A stretch of 64,000 nt of DNA from Candidatus Aminicenantota bacterium. Lineage in GTDB: Bacteria; Acidobacteriota; Aminicenantia; Aminicenantales; Aminicenantaceae. This document shows, piece by piece, positions 43,008-53,063 of this stretch. Location of the stretch: the NCBI GenBank assembly GCA_016927475.1, contig JAFGMO010000028.1, forward strand, positions 1 through 64,000, written 5' to 3'. The notes beneath the pieces are model-generated. The model had not been told where the DNA came from. It did no database searches and saw nothing but the letters and a program-made list of their open reading frames with translations. Within the stretch, counting starts at the first letter, position 1. The number at the start of each line of letters is the position of its first letter. A program made the position numbers and the translations under genes.

Positions 43008-46000
43008 TTATTTGATGGGTTCGGGAACACCTATAGGTTTCATGCCGTTATCCTCCAGAATGACATTCAGCTTCGGCAGATTTTCCTGAATCAAAATGTT
43101 CAGCTTGTTTGACAAATCGTCAACAATTTTTCCCACCTCGCTCAACATCAACTTTTCCGTTTCTGTCGGTTTGCCCGGATATTCAATGAGGTTCATGGTC
43201 AGTATGACAGCCATCTGAGAAGGTTTGCTTCCCAAAACTCCCCTGAGAGCGGAGGTGTAATCGGAGCCTAAGAGAGCTTTTTTGGGGACCAGCTCTTCTT
43301 CAAGCGGGATGAATTTTTTGTTCACCTCTTCCAGGGATTGCAAAACCTCGTTCGGCAGATCTTTTTTCGCTTTGAGCTTGTCCAGTTCCCGGCGGATTTT
43401 TCGTGCCGCTGTTATGGCCAACCCCGTTTTACGGGACAGCATCATGGCGTGAAGCTGGGCCTCTTTTAAAAGCTCCATTTCCTTCGGGTCTATGGAGATA
43501 CGGGGATCGGGAAGAACAACTCCTTTGCTCTCATATTTTTTATCACCAACATGAAGCGACACGGAATAATTACCAGGTTCTGCGCTCAGGGCGGAATCCA
43601 ATAAAGAACTTCCGGTGATTTCCTCCCCGTCCGATGTCCGGGGGATTTTTTGAAAATTCCAGACCATCCTGTGAAGACCTTTTTTGAATACATGCCTGAC
43701 CTTTGAAACTACTTGGCCTTCTTTGTCTAAAATCCGGATCTCGGGTCTCGTTTCCGGTTTTTCTTTAAAATACGTTGTGATTATCAGTCCGTTGGGAGAA
43801 TTAGCCCCGCTGAACTCAGGAGGTGCATAACCTTCCCCCCGGGTAGAGAAAAACCTTCTCACGGAAGGTCTTATTGAAAACAGATGTTCATTAGATGCTA
43901 AAACGTTTGGAGACATTTCCTGAAGGGGCGCCAGGTCATCCAGTATCCAAACACCTCGTCCGTGTGTTCCGATGATAAGGTCGTTTTCTTTGGGATGGAC
44001 GGCAATATCTCTAATGGCCACCGTCGGGAGGTTGTTCTTGAGGGAGAACCATGAATTTCCGCTGTCAAGGGAGGCAAATATGCCGAATTCTGTGCCAACA
44101 TAAAGCAAGTTTTTGTTTTTCGGGTCTTCCCGGATGACATGGATCCAGCCGAAAGGCAGGTTTCCTTTTAGAGAGGTCCACGTTTTTCCAAAATCCTTTG
44201 TTTTATAGAGATAGGTTCCGTAATCGTCATGGCGGTGCCCGTCAAAAGAGGCATACGCTGTTCCGGTTTCAAAAAAAGATGCCTCAATCCGGGAACACCA
44301 GGTGTTTTTTGGAAGCCCCTTGATATTGCCGACAACATTTTCCCAGGTTTTCCCTCCATCCTGCGTGACCTGAACATTTCCGTCATCCGTACCGCACCAG
44401 ACAACCCCCTGCTTCACAGGCGACTCGGAGATGGTAAAAATGGTGCAGTGGAACTCGGCGCTGGTGTTATCACGAGTGATGGGCCCTCCTGAATCGATCT
44501 GCTTGGAGGGATCGTTGGTCGTCAGGTCAGGACTTATTTTTTCCCAGGAATATCCCATGTCGGTTGTTTTAAAAAGAAAATTCCCACCCGTGTAGACAAT
44601 TTTGGGATCATGCGGTGAAATATGAACCGGGGAGTTCCAATTACATCTGTAAGGCGATTCACTCAGAGAAGCTTCCGGCCGAATACTTTTGGCTAAACCA
44701 ATACGCCGGTCGAAACGGGAAAGGTTATTTCCCTGAAAATTCCTGTATACAAAATGGGAATCTTGAGGATCGACCTGGACATAAAAACCATCTCCCCCCC
44801 CGATACTATACCAGTCGCAGTTCCCGATGCCCGCCGTATCACAGGTTGCACTGGGCGCCCCCCAGCTTCCATTGTCCTGAAGTCCACAAAAAACATGATA
44901 GGGTTTCTGCCTGTCAAAACCCACCTGGTAAACCTCAGCCGCGGCAATGCTTCTCACAGGCCGCCAATGGGCTCCTCCGTCATAGGATATGTCGATTCCG
45001 CCATCGTTTCCATCAATGAGATGAAGGGAATTTGCCGGATCGATCCAGAGGGCATGATGATCGGGATGCGTTCCCCGGGAAATAAGCTTGAACTTTTCCC
45101 CCATATTCTTGGAAACATAAGTTCCCCCTGAAAAAACGTAAATCACCTTATCGTCCGTAGGATCTACTCTGATCTGGCTGTAATAAAAAGGTCGGTTGTT
45201 GACCTGGTCATAAGTTGACTTGCTGCAGGTTCTTTTCCATGTTTTCCCTTTATCTTCGGACCGCCATATTCCCCCTTCTTCATGTTCGATCAAGGCATAA
45301 ACAACATCGGGATTGCTTGGGGCAACAGCAAGCCCTATTCTTCCTAATATTCCCTCGGGGAGGTCCTGGCTCAATTTTTTCCAGGATTTTCCTCCGTCTA
45401 TCGTTTTATAGATTCCGCTTCCCGGCCCGCCGCTTCGATAATGATAAGGAAGTCTTCGGTGATCATAAGCGGCGGCATAGAGGATGAGGCTGTTCGACGG
45501 GTCCGCGGCCAGATCGGCAATGCCCGTGTTTTCATCGATATACAGTACCTTTTCCCAGGATTTTCCTCCGTCTCCCGTTTTATAGACTCCCCTTTCTTCA
45601 TTGGAACCCCAGAGATGTCCCATGGCGGCGACATAAACGATATGTGGGTCTCCAGGATTGATGACAATCCGGCTGATATGCCGCGTTTCCTTCAAGCCCA
45701 TATGCTTCCAGGTTTTTCCCCCATCTTCAGACTTATAAACACCATCCCCGATAGTAACACTATTCCGGCAGGTGGCTTCACCTGTTCCCACCCAAACAAT
45801 CTCAGGATGGGATAAAGAAACCGTAACATCTCCCACGGAAACCGTGTTTTCTTTATCAAAAACCGGCTCCCAGGTTATGCCGTTATCGCTCGATTTCCAG
45901 ACGCCGCTCGGTCCCATAGCGGCATATAAAATCCACGGCGTTTTTGCTGCAACATCGATATCGACTGTTCTTCCTCCCATAAGGGCCGGGCCAACAGAAC

Positions 46001-46118
46001 GCCACTCAAGATTCTCATACAAAACACCGATTTCGTCCGCTTTTTGTGCCCAAGATACAGGTTGAATAAGGGCCACTGTCAATATGAAATAAAACAAAAA
46101 AGTGATATGACGATTCAT
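43008..46118 (-). CDS. Exported BNR/Asp-box beta-propeller protein, second paralogue
   Basis: 1036 residues with a signal peptide (ITFLFYFILTVALIQPVSWA). GAGGAGG lies before the ATG at 46118. At least ten Asp-box motifs: SSDNGITW, SEDGGKTW, TGDGGKSW, TIDGGKSW, SEDKGKTW, SYDGGAHW, TTDMGYSW, TQDGGKTW, TKDFGKTW, SLDSGNSW. A C-terminal helical segment of about 150 residues (SRKTGLAITAARKIRRELDKL) is absent from the shorter paralogue at 6.5-9.2 kb. The N-terminal halves align closely (SVGPALMGGRTVDI here versus NIGPTRQGGRFVDF there). Probably binds or hydrolyses an extracellular polymer. No sialidase-specific residues can be assigned with confidence. Confidence 0.82.
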   Translation of the reverse strand: MNRHITFLFYFILTVALIQPVSWAQKADEIGVLYENLEWRSVGPALMGGRTVDIDVAAKTPWILYAAMGPSGVWKSSDNGITWEPVFDKENTVSVGDVTVSLSHPEIVWVGTGEATCRNSVTIGDGVYKSEDGGKTWKHMGLKETRHISRIVINPGDPHIVYVAAMGHLWGSNEERGVYKTGDGGKSWEKVLYIDENTGIADLAADPSNSLILYAAAYDHRRLPYHYRSGGPGSGIYKTIDGGKSWKKLSQDLPEGILGRIGLAVAPSNPDVVYALIEHEEGGIWRSEDKGKTWKRTCSKSTYDQVNNRPFYYSQIRVDPTDDKVIYVFSGGTYVSKNMGEKFKLISRGTHPDHHALWIDPANSLHLIDGNDGGIDISYDGGAHWRPVRSIAAAEVYQVGFDRQKPYHVFCGLQDNGSWGAPSATCDTAGIGNCDWYSIGGGDGFYVQVDPQDSHFVYRNFQGNNLSRFDRRIGLAKSIRPEASLSESPYRCNWNSPVHISPHDPKIVYTGGNFLFKTTDMGYSWEKISPDLTTNDPSKQIDSGGPITRDNTSAEFHCTIFTISESPVKQGVVWCGTDDGNVQVTQDGGKTWENVVGNIKGLPKNTWCSRIEASFFETGTAYASFDGHRHDDYGTYLYKTKDFGKTWTSLKGNLPFGWIHVIREDPKNKNLLYVGTEFGIFASLDSGNSWFSLKNNLPTVAIRDIAVHPKENDLIIGTHGRGVWILDDLAPLQEMSPNVLASNEHLFSIRPSVRRFFSTRGEGYAPPEFSGANSPNGLIITTYFKEKPETRPEIRILDKEGQVVSKVRHVFKKGLHRMVWNFQKIPRTSDGEEITGSSLLDSALSAEPGNYSVSLHVGDKKYESKGVVLPDPRISIDPKEMELLKEAQLHAMMLSRKTGLAITAARKIRRELDKLKAKKDLPNEVLQSLEEVNKKFIPLEEELVPKKALLGSDYTSALRGVLGSKPSQMAVILTMNLIEYPGKPTETEKLMLSEVGKIVDDLSNKLNILIQENLPKLNVILEDNGMKPIGVPEPIK

Positions 46119-46358
46119 TTTACCTCCTCACATCATTAAAGCATATTATAAAAAAACACAGGATGTTTCATAAAAGCAGGTCTCGACCCAAATTATTCAT
46201 CCTGTTTTTTAATGGCAAATATATCATACGTTATCCACTCCCTAAAGTTTTATAACTTTAAACCTTCAACCTTAAACTTTAATCTAAATTCCCAGAATTG
46301 ATTGTTCCACTGAATTAGACTATAATGCGCGCTGTTTAAAGGTGTTGATTTACGAGTA

Positions 46359-48053
46359 ATGAAACGCAGGGAATTTCTTAAAACGGCCGCAGTTCCTATT
46401 TTGCTCGGCAGCGGCATTAATGTGAAACACGGTTTCTGCGAGGGAAAATCCTTAGCGCTTGATAACGAATACCCATTTCCATACGACGATGCCCACTTTG
46501 AAGCCGGGGAACGGGTGGTTTATACATCCCCCCTTCGTCTCCATCTGAACATTCTTCCAAAGGAAGGAAAAAAGCTGGATATAAAAATCTCCTTTTCCGG
46601 AGGAAACCCTTTTGATTCAACAACCACAAACGGAACCCGCACCTTTTACGGAGTAGAGGACAATCTTGATCTGTGTTTTGTCCCCGATCCTTCCGTCTCC
46701 CTTTTCAAATACCGCCTCGAATACAAGGAAATCCAGAACACCCGCTGGCTGTCCACGCCAGAACGCCGGGTCAAATCCATGTTGTCTTTTAACGATGAAA
46801 AAGAATTCAATGCGATTCTTATAGGAGATGACCACACTCCGGATGATGCCGATTCCGATACCAGTATTCTCGAAGACCAGAAGTTGAGAGAACTCAGGCT
46901 TAACGGAGATTATGTCGGTATGTTCATGAAAAAACTTCTCGCTGATCCCCAGTATTTCCCTGATCCATCCGGAGAAGAGTGGAAGTTGTTAAATGGATTT
47001 ACCTTGGCCTCAACACTTTTACAGATACATAATATCGAAAAACCCGATCTGATCATTCATTTAGGCGACCATAGAGGCGGATTCGGGCACAAATGGCCCG
47101 GACTGGGATTAAAAAACCAGCACAATGTGACCGATGACGAATTGGCTGAATACATGAAGATTTTTCGCATCGGGACACGCAAGATTTTTTCTATCCTCAG
47201 CCCTGAAATTCCCATCTACTGGGCGCTGGGAAACCACGACGGGGAGGCCGGCTACCATCACTTTCTAAACTGGGCAACCTTTTACAGAAAAAAATATTTT
47301 AAGCTTCCCGGTTTCGGAACAGGAAACTCTCCCGAAGAGAACTATTACAGCCTCATCTGGGGCTGTCCGGATACAACAGCTCAAGAGGGACGGGAAGGAA
47401 CAGGGATAAAACTTGTTTTTTGCGACTCTGAGCGATACAACCTCAGTCTACCCAGAAAACCCAAAGACTGGACACTGGGTGAAACACAACGAAGGTGGTT
47501 GGAAAAAATACTAGATAACCCTACAGCCTATACATTCATTTTTTTTCATCATGTTTTGGGCGGATGGCCCGCGGGAACACATGAATCCATAACAGATACT
47601 GCTTACGGCCGGGGACCTCTTTTTACCAGTTTGGACTATAAGGGCCTGGTCAGCAATCCTGAAAGCATCGAACAGGTAGGGCTGACCCGTCTATTCAAAA
47701 ACAAAAACGTCGATGCCGTTATCTACGGCCATGACCACATTTTTAATGTTCACGCCATCGGAAACATCGGCAACGGAAAGACCTTATACGGAATATGCTC
47801 TGGTTCCCCGAAATACAATGGAGAAATTCAGTGGTACAAAGGCGATCTCTGGAAATCTTTTTATGGAGAGTATGGAGATTACGGGGGAAATTCTTCAGAA
47901 GCTGATTTTTGGGGTCCGGCCGGTTATACCCGTCTTACTATCGGAAAAAACGGCGCAAGAGTTGATTATGTCCGCAGCGCCCACAACCACCCGAAAACAA
48001 ATATCCCCTACGACCTTCAACCGGGGGACATCATCGCTTCTTTTATTTTATGA
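46359..48053 (+). CDS. Tat-exported metallophosphoesterase (purple acid phosphatase-like)
   Basis: 564 residues. The N-terminus MKRREFLKTAAVP is a twin-arginine signal, so the protein is exported folded. Calcineurin-like metal motifs in order: Asp157-x-His159 (IGDDHTPDD), HLGDHR, GNHDGE, FFHHVLGG and IYGHDHIFNVH. These form a two-metal centre as in purple acid phosphatases and phosphodiesterases. A beta-sandwich N-terminal domain (about 35-145) precedes the catalytic domain. The substrate is not known. It is divergent from the second BNR gene. The 240 bases between hold AAAGTT..AACTTT and similar AT palindromes but no clear promoter. Confidence 0.85.
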   Translation: MKRREFLKTAAVPILLGSGINVKHGFCEGKSLALDNEYPFPYDDAHFEAGERVVYTSPLRLHLNILPKEGKKLDIKISFSGGNPFDSTTTNGTRTFYGVEDNLDLCFVPDPSVSLFKYRLEYKEIQNTRWLSTPERRVKSMLSFNDEKEFNAILIGDDHTPDDADSDTSILEDQKLRELRLNGDYVGMFMKKLLADPQYFPDPSGEEWKLLNGFTLASTLLQIHNIEKPDLIIHLGDHRGGFGHKWPGLGLKNQHNVTDDELAEYMKIFRIGTRKIFSILSPEIPIYWALGNHDGEAGYHHFLNWATFYRKKYFKLPGFGTGNSPEENYYSLIWGCPDTTAQEGREGTGIKLVFCDSERYNLSLPRKPKDWTLGETQRRWLEKILDNPTAYTFIFFHHVLGGWPAGTHESITDTAYGRGPLFTSLDYKGLVSNPESIEQVGLTRLFKNKNVDAVIYGHDHIFNVHAIGNIGNGKTLYGICSGSPKYNGEIQWYKGDLWKSFYGEYGDYGGNSSEADFWGPAGYTRLTIGKNGARVDYVRSAHNHPKTNIPYDLQPGDIIASFIL

Positions 48054-48055
48054 AT

Positions 48056-48124
48056 AAGGCCAACGCCCCCTGCTATTCATCCATCCGGCCTCATTTGTGA
48101 ATAGTACGGGAAATCCTGATATTT
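48056..48124 (-). repeat. Minimal palindromic element, copy G
   Basis: Between two convergent genes. Read on the minus strand after the TldE stop: TATTCACAAATGAGGCCGG and then GATGAATAGCAGG. That matches the left (TATTCAT..AAATTTGGCC) and right (GTGAATAA..CAGG) ends of the family with the middle missing. CTATTCA and TGAATAG form inverted ends at about 48074 and 48108. The plus-strand gene also stops in TGAATAAGGCC. Confidence 0.5.
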
Positions 48125-49459
48125 TTATTTTCCGCCGATTTGCAATAACTTTATACGGAATGTGGGAGCCGTGAATGCCCTGTTTAAATCCAGGTCTGTC
48201 CCGACCATATCGATGCCGTTGAGCATTTCATCCGCTGTACCGGCGATGGTCAAACCCTTAACGGGAAAGGATAGTTTTCCGTTCTCGATCCAGAATCCTG
48301 ATGCGCCGCCGCTGAAATTACCGTTGACGGGATTGATTCCGTATCCCGTGACACCCTTGAGATAAAGGCCTGTTTTCGTCGCGTTAATGATGTTTTCCGG
48401 AGGTGTTTTTCCCGCTTCCATGAAAAAATTATGAGCTCCTATTCCCGGCAAACTGGTGAATCCCCTTCTGGAAGCATTTCCCGTACTTTTGACTCCCGCC
48501 CGCTTGGCGACAATGGTATTGTACATGAATCCCTTGAGAATGCCGTTCTGAATAATCGTTCTTTTCTGGGTAGGAACGCCCTCCCCGTCAAAAGGAGTGG
48601 TACCCAGACCTTTAGGACGTGTTCCATCGTCGATCAATGTTAAAAGTTCGGATCCGATTTGCTGTTCACTCTTTTTACCGAGAAAGCTGGCCCCTTGGAG
48701 AACTCTCTCTCCGTTGACGGCGGCCAGGATTCCTCCCAACAAAGCGCGGGCGACATCCGGATCAAATACGACCGGGACTTTCTGTGTTTTTACCATCCTT
48801 GGATCGAGCATTTCATAGGCGTCCTTAGCCGCCTTGGCTGCCACCTCTTCGATAGGTTTCAGATCGTCAAAAAACCTTCGCGAACAATATTCTCCACCGC
48901 TAGACTTCTGGTCCACTTTTTCAGCAACGACGGAAACACCAAAATAACAGCTCGAAATCTTACAGCTCTTCAAAAGTCCGTTGGAATTAGCCAAGGTGAT
49001 TTCGTTTTCACCTTCTCCGTAGGCGGCACCGGCACTTTTTGTGATACGCGCATCCTTCATGGCTTCTTTTTCCGCTTCGACGGCCATCCTGATTTTTTGA
49101 TCCAAGGAAACTCCGGCAATTTTTGGGTCATAGAGAGCTCCGACATCCGTAATTCCCTTTTCATCGGGCAGGACATTATTCTCATCCGCCGTCGTTATCC
49201 TGGCGAAGCCGACGGCGCTCTTTATGGTATTCTCCAGGGCCTCATCCGAAAAGTCATTGCAGTGGGAAAAGGCCATCTTCCCTCCGACAAAAACTCGGAA
49301 GCCGCACCCGTTGGAAGTTGACTCCTGGACCGTTTCCACTTCCCCGTTGCGAATCTCTACGTTGAGGTTTCGCTCGGATTCAATATAAATTTCAGCCGCA
49401 TCGGCACCGTTTTTTTGGCATTTTTTTACCAGGTTCTCGGCAAGTTCCTTGTAATTCAT
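48125..49459 (-). CDS. pmbA: TldE/PmbA-type subunit of TldD/TldE peptidase
   Basis: 444 residues. TldD and TldE form a heterodimeric metalloprotease that trims peptide leaders and unfolded peptides. The sequence has the family fold (GAAYGEGENEITLANSNG, GYGINPVNGNFSGGASGFWIENG) but no HExxxH, as expected for the non-metal-binding partner. AAGGAGAT precedes the ATG. It lies 22 bases downstream of the TldD gene in the same operon. Unlike its partner it has no visible signal peptide or Tat motif, so where the pair acts is unclear. Confidence 0.88.
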   Translation of the reverse strand: MNYKELAENLVKKCQKNGADAAEIYIESERNLNVEIRNGEVETVQESTSNGCGFRVFVGGKMAFSHCNDFSDEALENTIKSAVGFARITTADENNVLPDEKGITDVGALYDPKIAGVSLDQKIRMAVEAEKEAMKDARITKSAGAAYGEGENEITLANSNGLLKSCKISSCYFGVSVVAEKVDQKSSGGEYCSRRFFDDLKPIEEVAAKAAKDAYEMLDPRMVKTQKVPVVFDPDVARALLGGILAAVNGERVLQGASFLGKKSEQQIGSELLTLIDDGTRPKGLGTTPFDGEGVPTQKRTIIQNGILKGFMYNTIVAKRAGVKSTGNASRRGFTSLPGIGAHNFFMEAGKTPPENIINATKTGLYLKGVTGYGINPVNGNFSGGASGFWIENGKLSFPVKGLTIAGTADEMLNGIDMVGTDLDLNRAFTAPTFRIKLLQIGGK

Positions 49460-49481
49460 GATTATCTCCTTTTTTCAGCCG

Positions 49482-51014
49482 TCAGCGCCGGGCCCGGCTT
49501 CCTCCAACATTGATTCCCCGGATTCGAACCGTCGGCTGTCCGGCTGACACCTCTGCCATCTGGCCTTTACCGCAAATCCCCGGGCCAAAATCAAGGTCAT
49601 CCCCCACCGCATCCGTATTCGAAATGATGTCGATGCAGTTTCCGATGAGGGTCGCCCCCTTGACGGGAATCGTTTTCTTGCCATCCTCAATAAGATAAGA
49701 TTCCCGGCAGGTAAAATTAAAAACACCGGTGATCGGATTGACGCTTCCACCGCTCAGGCTCTGAACATAAAGCCCCTTCTTGGTCGCGGCAATAATATCT
49801 TCGGGTTTATCCGTACCTTTATCGATAAAAGTGTTTGTCATCCGAGGAATGGGAAAATATCGAAAACTCTCCCGCCTTCCGTTTCCCGTTCGTTCCATGC
49901 CGAGCTGTTTGGCGGAAAGAATATCCGACATATATTTTTCGAGTACGCCCTTTCTGATAAGGACATTCCTTTGCATCTGTGTTCCTTCATCATCGAAATT
50001 TGTGGTTCCACGCCTATTGGGAAGGGATCCATCATCGACCATGGTAAAAACATCGTTGGCAACCTTTTGTCCTAATTTTCCCGTGAAGGCCCCGATTTTT
50101 TTGGCGATATTGTCGGCTTCCAGCGGATGGCCGACAGCTTCATGAACGAGCACGCCTCCCCATCCGTTTTGAATGACAACATCCATGATCCCGGCAGGCG
50201 CATCTTTGGCTTCCAGCATGGCGACGGACTCCCGGGCGGCCCTTCGGGCCACTTCTTCAGGAGATTCCTCATCAAACATTTCGAAGCCCGAATGCCGGCT
50301 GAGGCGCTCACGTCCCATATGCCGGGTTTTCTCTCCCACACCCAATGTTTGAACGATAAAAAATAAAAGGGGAAGTTCATCTTCAAGGAACAGGTTCTCG
50401 CTGTTGGCGATTGTCCGTCCCCGGACTTCATCGTAGTATGAAATCGAGGCCATTTTAATCCGCTTGTCATATCCCAGGGCCGCATCATCAGCACGCTTCA
50501 TCACCTCGATTCGTTTTTCATCGACGACATCCTGAAGAGGAATTTTTACAGTGATGAATGACTTCCGGTTTCCCTGTTCGACACCAATGGGAGGGACCGT
50601 TCTGTTCTCATGGGCAATGGCGGAAGCCGTCTCGGCCGCAGCCAGGAGTTTTGTCTCGGAAACATCATCAGTATACGCATATCCGGTTTTATCACCCGAA
50701 ATAACCCTCACCCCGGCACCCTGGCTGATACCGAATACGGCACTCTTGAATTTTGATTCTTCCATCAAAATTTGACGGGTTAGGCGGTTCTCGATGTAAA
50801 CATCCGCAAATTCTCCGCCTTTTTCAAGAGCTTTTTGAATCGTCCGGTTGATAACGGTCTTATCGACAGCCATTTTAGGCGCCCGGCCTTCCCGGCAAGA
50901 TAAAAGCTGGCTCAAAAGGGCTGGTGTAGCTGCAGCAGCGATTCCGCCTTTGAAACCGAGTTCAAGGAATTTCCTTCTTGGAATTTCCCCGACAAAATAA
51001 CGTTTGATTTTCAT
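49482..51014 (-). CDS. tldD: TldD-like zinc metallopeptidase with Tat/lipoprotein signal
   Basis: 510 residues. The catalytic subunit of the TldD/TldE peptidase. The zinc site is HEAVGH (His291, Glu292, His296), and the third ligand Cys lies in GPGICGKG near the end, so the enzyme should be active. The N-terminus is atypical: IPRRKFLELGF (twin arginines 13-14), a hydrophobic stretch (GIAAAATPALLSQ) and LLSC with Cys40, which reads as a Tat signal with a lipobox. Ordinary TldD is cytoplasmic. AGAGGGA precedes the ATG. The partner TldE gene follows after 22 bases. Possibly the complex acts in the envelope on peptides released by the many peptidases encoded nearby. Confidence 0.87.
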   Translation of the reverse strand: MKIKRYFVGEIPRRKFLELGFKGGIAAAATPALLSQLLSCREGRAPKMAVDKTVINRTIQKALEKGGEFADVYIENRLTRQILMEESKFKSAVFGISQGAGVRVISGDKTGYAYTDDVSETKLLAAAETASAIAHENRTVPPIGVEQGNRKSFITVKIPLQDVVDEKRIEVMKRADDAALGYDKRIKMASISYYDEVRGRTIANSENLFLEDELPLLFFIVQTLGVGEKTRHMGRERLSRHSGFEMFDEESPEEVARRAARESVAMLEAKDAPAGIMDVVIQNGWGGVLVHEAVGHPLEADNIAKKIGAFTGKLGQKVANDVFTMVDDGSLPNRRGTTNFDDEGTQMQRNVLIRKGVLEKYMSDILSAKQLGMERTGNGRRESFRYFPIPRMTNTFIDKGTDKPEDIIAATKKGLYVQSLSGGSVNPITGVFNFTCRESYLIEDGKKTIPVKGATLIGNCIDIISNTDAVGDDLDFGPGICGKGQMAEVSAGQPTVRIRGINVGGSRARR

Positions 51015-51189
51015 GTTTTCCCTCTTTTATAAAATTATTTTTACATTTTACCTGTATCTTTAAAAAGAAAAAATCGGTAGGAACATTGTGGAAAACCTTT
51101 GATAAAAAAAGACACCATGAGTTCTATATTATAGATTTTCTGAATTGAAAAAACAAAAAAGTTGAAGGAAAAATTTAAAAATATTGCTT

Positions 51190-51476
51190 AGCCTGCTTTA
51201 TTCACGAGCCAAGGGGTTAGGCCGGGTCGGTTGCCGTAGCTGCAAGGTGTCAGCCTGTGAAGCTGTGCTCGGCTCCGAGAACAGACTGCAACAAAGCAGA
51301 TGCAGCAAGATCGGCGGGTTAGGTTGGGTCGGCGCCTGAAAGGGTAATTTGGCCGACATTTTCTTGGAAAAGGTCATGGAAAATGTTTCATTCCCAATTT
51401 TACCGAAGATCACCATTAATGACACATAGTATTAAAATTATCTGTTGGTGTTGGCCAAATTTATGAATAATACAGT
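51190..51476 (-). repeat. Palindromic dispersed element, copy E
   Basis: Begins four to eight bases after the tolC stop with ATTCATAAATTTGGCC (minus strand). The outer stem is 51449-51461 with 51346-51358, a 13-bp pairing with one G-U. The central stem pairs 51251-51258 (CAGCCTGT) with 51281-51288 (ACAGACTG), also with one G-U. It carries two copies of an insert of the type GACCC(G/A)(G/A)CCTAACCC, at the two flanks of the core. The right end is GGCTCGTGAATAAAGCAGG. The 462-base gap 51015-51476 otherwise holds only AT-rich DNA upstream of TldD. Confidence 0.82.
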
Positions 51477-53030
51477 CTAGTGGTAAATGGCCGGGACAAT
51501 ATTCTTCTGCTTCAAGCTGATGCCCATTGCCTGGTTCAGAGCAGCCAAGGCCAGGTTATAGTCGATGACGGCCCTGATCTCGGCACTTCGGGCCGCAGCC
51601 AGGTCCCTCTGCAGGAGCAGGACCTGATAGTTGGTCGTCAATCCTACCTTCCACCTCTTTTCCTCGTTTCGGTAATTGATTTCAGCCAGTTCCCGGGCTT
51701 TTTTGTAGGCAATAACTTTTTTGTATTCGGTATCCACGGCCCGGACGGCACTTTTGATTTCCTGAAGAATGGTTTTTTCTTGGCTTCGAACCTGCAATTC
51801 TGCCTGTTTGAGACTGAGGCGGGCCCGGGAATATTCGGCATGGGAAAATATCGAATTCAAGGGAATGTCCAGAGTAAAGGCCACCGACCAATTTTGGTAT
51901 AAAAAATTGAATGCGTCTTTAAAGGCATCCGCCCTCCCACCGGGAAGCGTTCCCACAATCTCACCGGTCAAAGGATTTCCATCCCTGAAGAGGATTTGCG
52001 TTCCAGATACGCCGGGACTCCAGTATCGCGCTTCCAAATTCAGGTTAGGCAGCAGCTGATTCCGGGCATAGGAAACATCCAATTTCCTGCTCTTGACATC
52101 CGTTTTTAAGGAATTGAGGTCGGGCCTGTAGACATAAGCTGTTTCAAGTGCCTCTTCCGCGCTGATCGTTACTTTTTCATAAGATGGCTTGTCCTTGGGG
52201 ATAATTCTTAAACGAATTTCCCCTTCTTTTTGAGGAAGGTTGAGAAGTGTGAGGAGAACATCCGTGTTGTCATGGATATCCGCTTCAGCCTGAAGGATAT
52301 CCGCTTCACGAGTGGCCACTTCAGCTTCGGCTATGGAAATCTCGATGGGGGCCATCATACCCACTTCCACTTCCTTCAGGTTCATCTCCAGCAGGTCTCT
52401 GGCTAGATCGAGAGACCACTGCTGAGCCTTGAGATTTTCCATGCTGTAGACCAAATTCCAGTAAGCCGTCTCGACGTTGTAAATGGTAGTCATGAGAAAA
52501 GTTTTCAGGTTTTCTTCGGATATATCACGGCTGTACTTGGCAGCAATGATTTCCCGGCGGGTGGTTCTAAGCCCGAAGTCCCTCAATAACGGTTGGGTAA
52601 GAGTGAACCGGAGGTTGCTGTAAAAGAGGGGATTGATGGTCTGAAATCTATCATTGTTCTCGTTCCTGTAGTTTAAAAGAGTGACTTGAAGTCTTCCTCC
52701 GATGGGTAACAATTGGGATAAAACCGCTTGATATGTACTTGTATCTTCCGTGTAAGTTCCTTCTGATTCGATCCAGGAAAAAGAAGCCGAATTCGTGCTC
52801 TCCTGATTATAATAAAGTTGCAGCTGGGGAAAAAAGATTTCACCCGCACTGATGACAGTTTCATCAGAGATCTCGGTGTTCAAGACCTGCACGGCGACAT
52901 CAAGATTATTTTCCAGCGTTGTGATGATACACTCCTCCAGGGATAAGGTACGTTCATTGTTCGTATCCGACCAAACAAGTGTCAAAAATAGAATGAGTAA
53001 GAAGATAACGAGTAAAATCTTTTTATTCAT
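51477..53030 (-). CDS. TolC-family outer-membrane efflux channel
   Basis: 517 residues from ATG 53030, with GGAGG five bases upstream. An ATG at 53051 would add seven residues. Signal peptide ILLVIFLLILFLTLVWS. The two-fold TolC repeat is visible: SLEECIITTLENN at the start, LTQPLLRDFGLR in the first barrel strand region, and long helices (MENLKAQQWSLDLARDLLEMNLKEVE, ADIHDNTDVLLTLLNL in parts) followed by the second copy. It forms the outer exit duct for the MacAB-like pump encoded in the same operon. It is the last gene, and its stop is followed directly by palindromic copy E. Confidence 0.87.
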   Translation of the reverse strand: MNKKILLVIFLLILFLTLVWSDTNNERTLSLEECIITTLENNLDVAVQVLNTEISDETVISAGEIFFPQLQLYYNQESTNSASFSWIESEGTYTEDTSTYQAVLSQLLPIGGRLQVTLLNYRNENNDRFQTINPLFYSNLRFTLTQPLLRDFGLRTTRREIIAAKYSRDISEENLKTFLMTTIYNVETAYWNLVYSMENLKAQQWSLDLARDLLEMNLKEVEVGMMAPIEISIAEAEVATREADILQAEADIHDNTDVLLTLLNLPQKEGEIRLRIIPKDKPSYEKVTISAEEALETAYVYRPDLNSLKTDVKSRKLDVSYARNQLLPNLNLEARYWSPGVSGTQILFRDGNPLTGEIVGTLPGGRADAFKDAFNFLYQNWSVAFTLDIPLNSIFSHAEYSRARLSLKQAELQVRSQEKTILQEIKSAVRAVDTEYKKVIAYKKARELAEINYRNEEKRWKVGLTTNYQVLLLQRDLAAARSAEIRAVIDYNLALAALNQAMGISLKQKNIVPAIYH

Positions 53031-53063
53031 GTTAACCTCCAGATACAACAAGCACTTTTTTAA

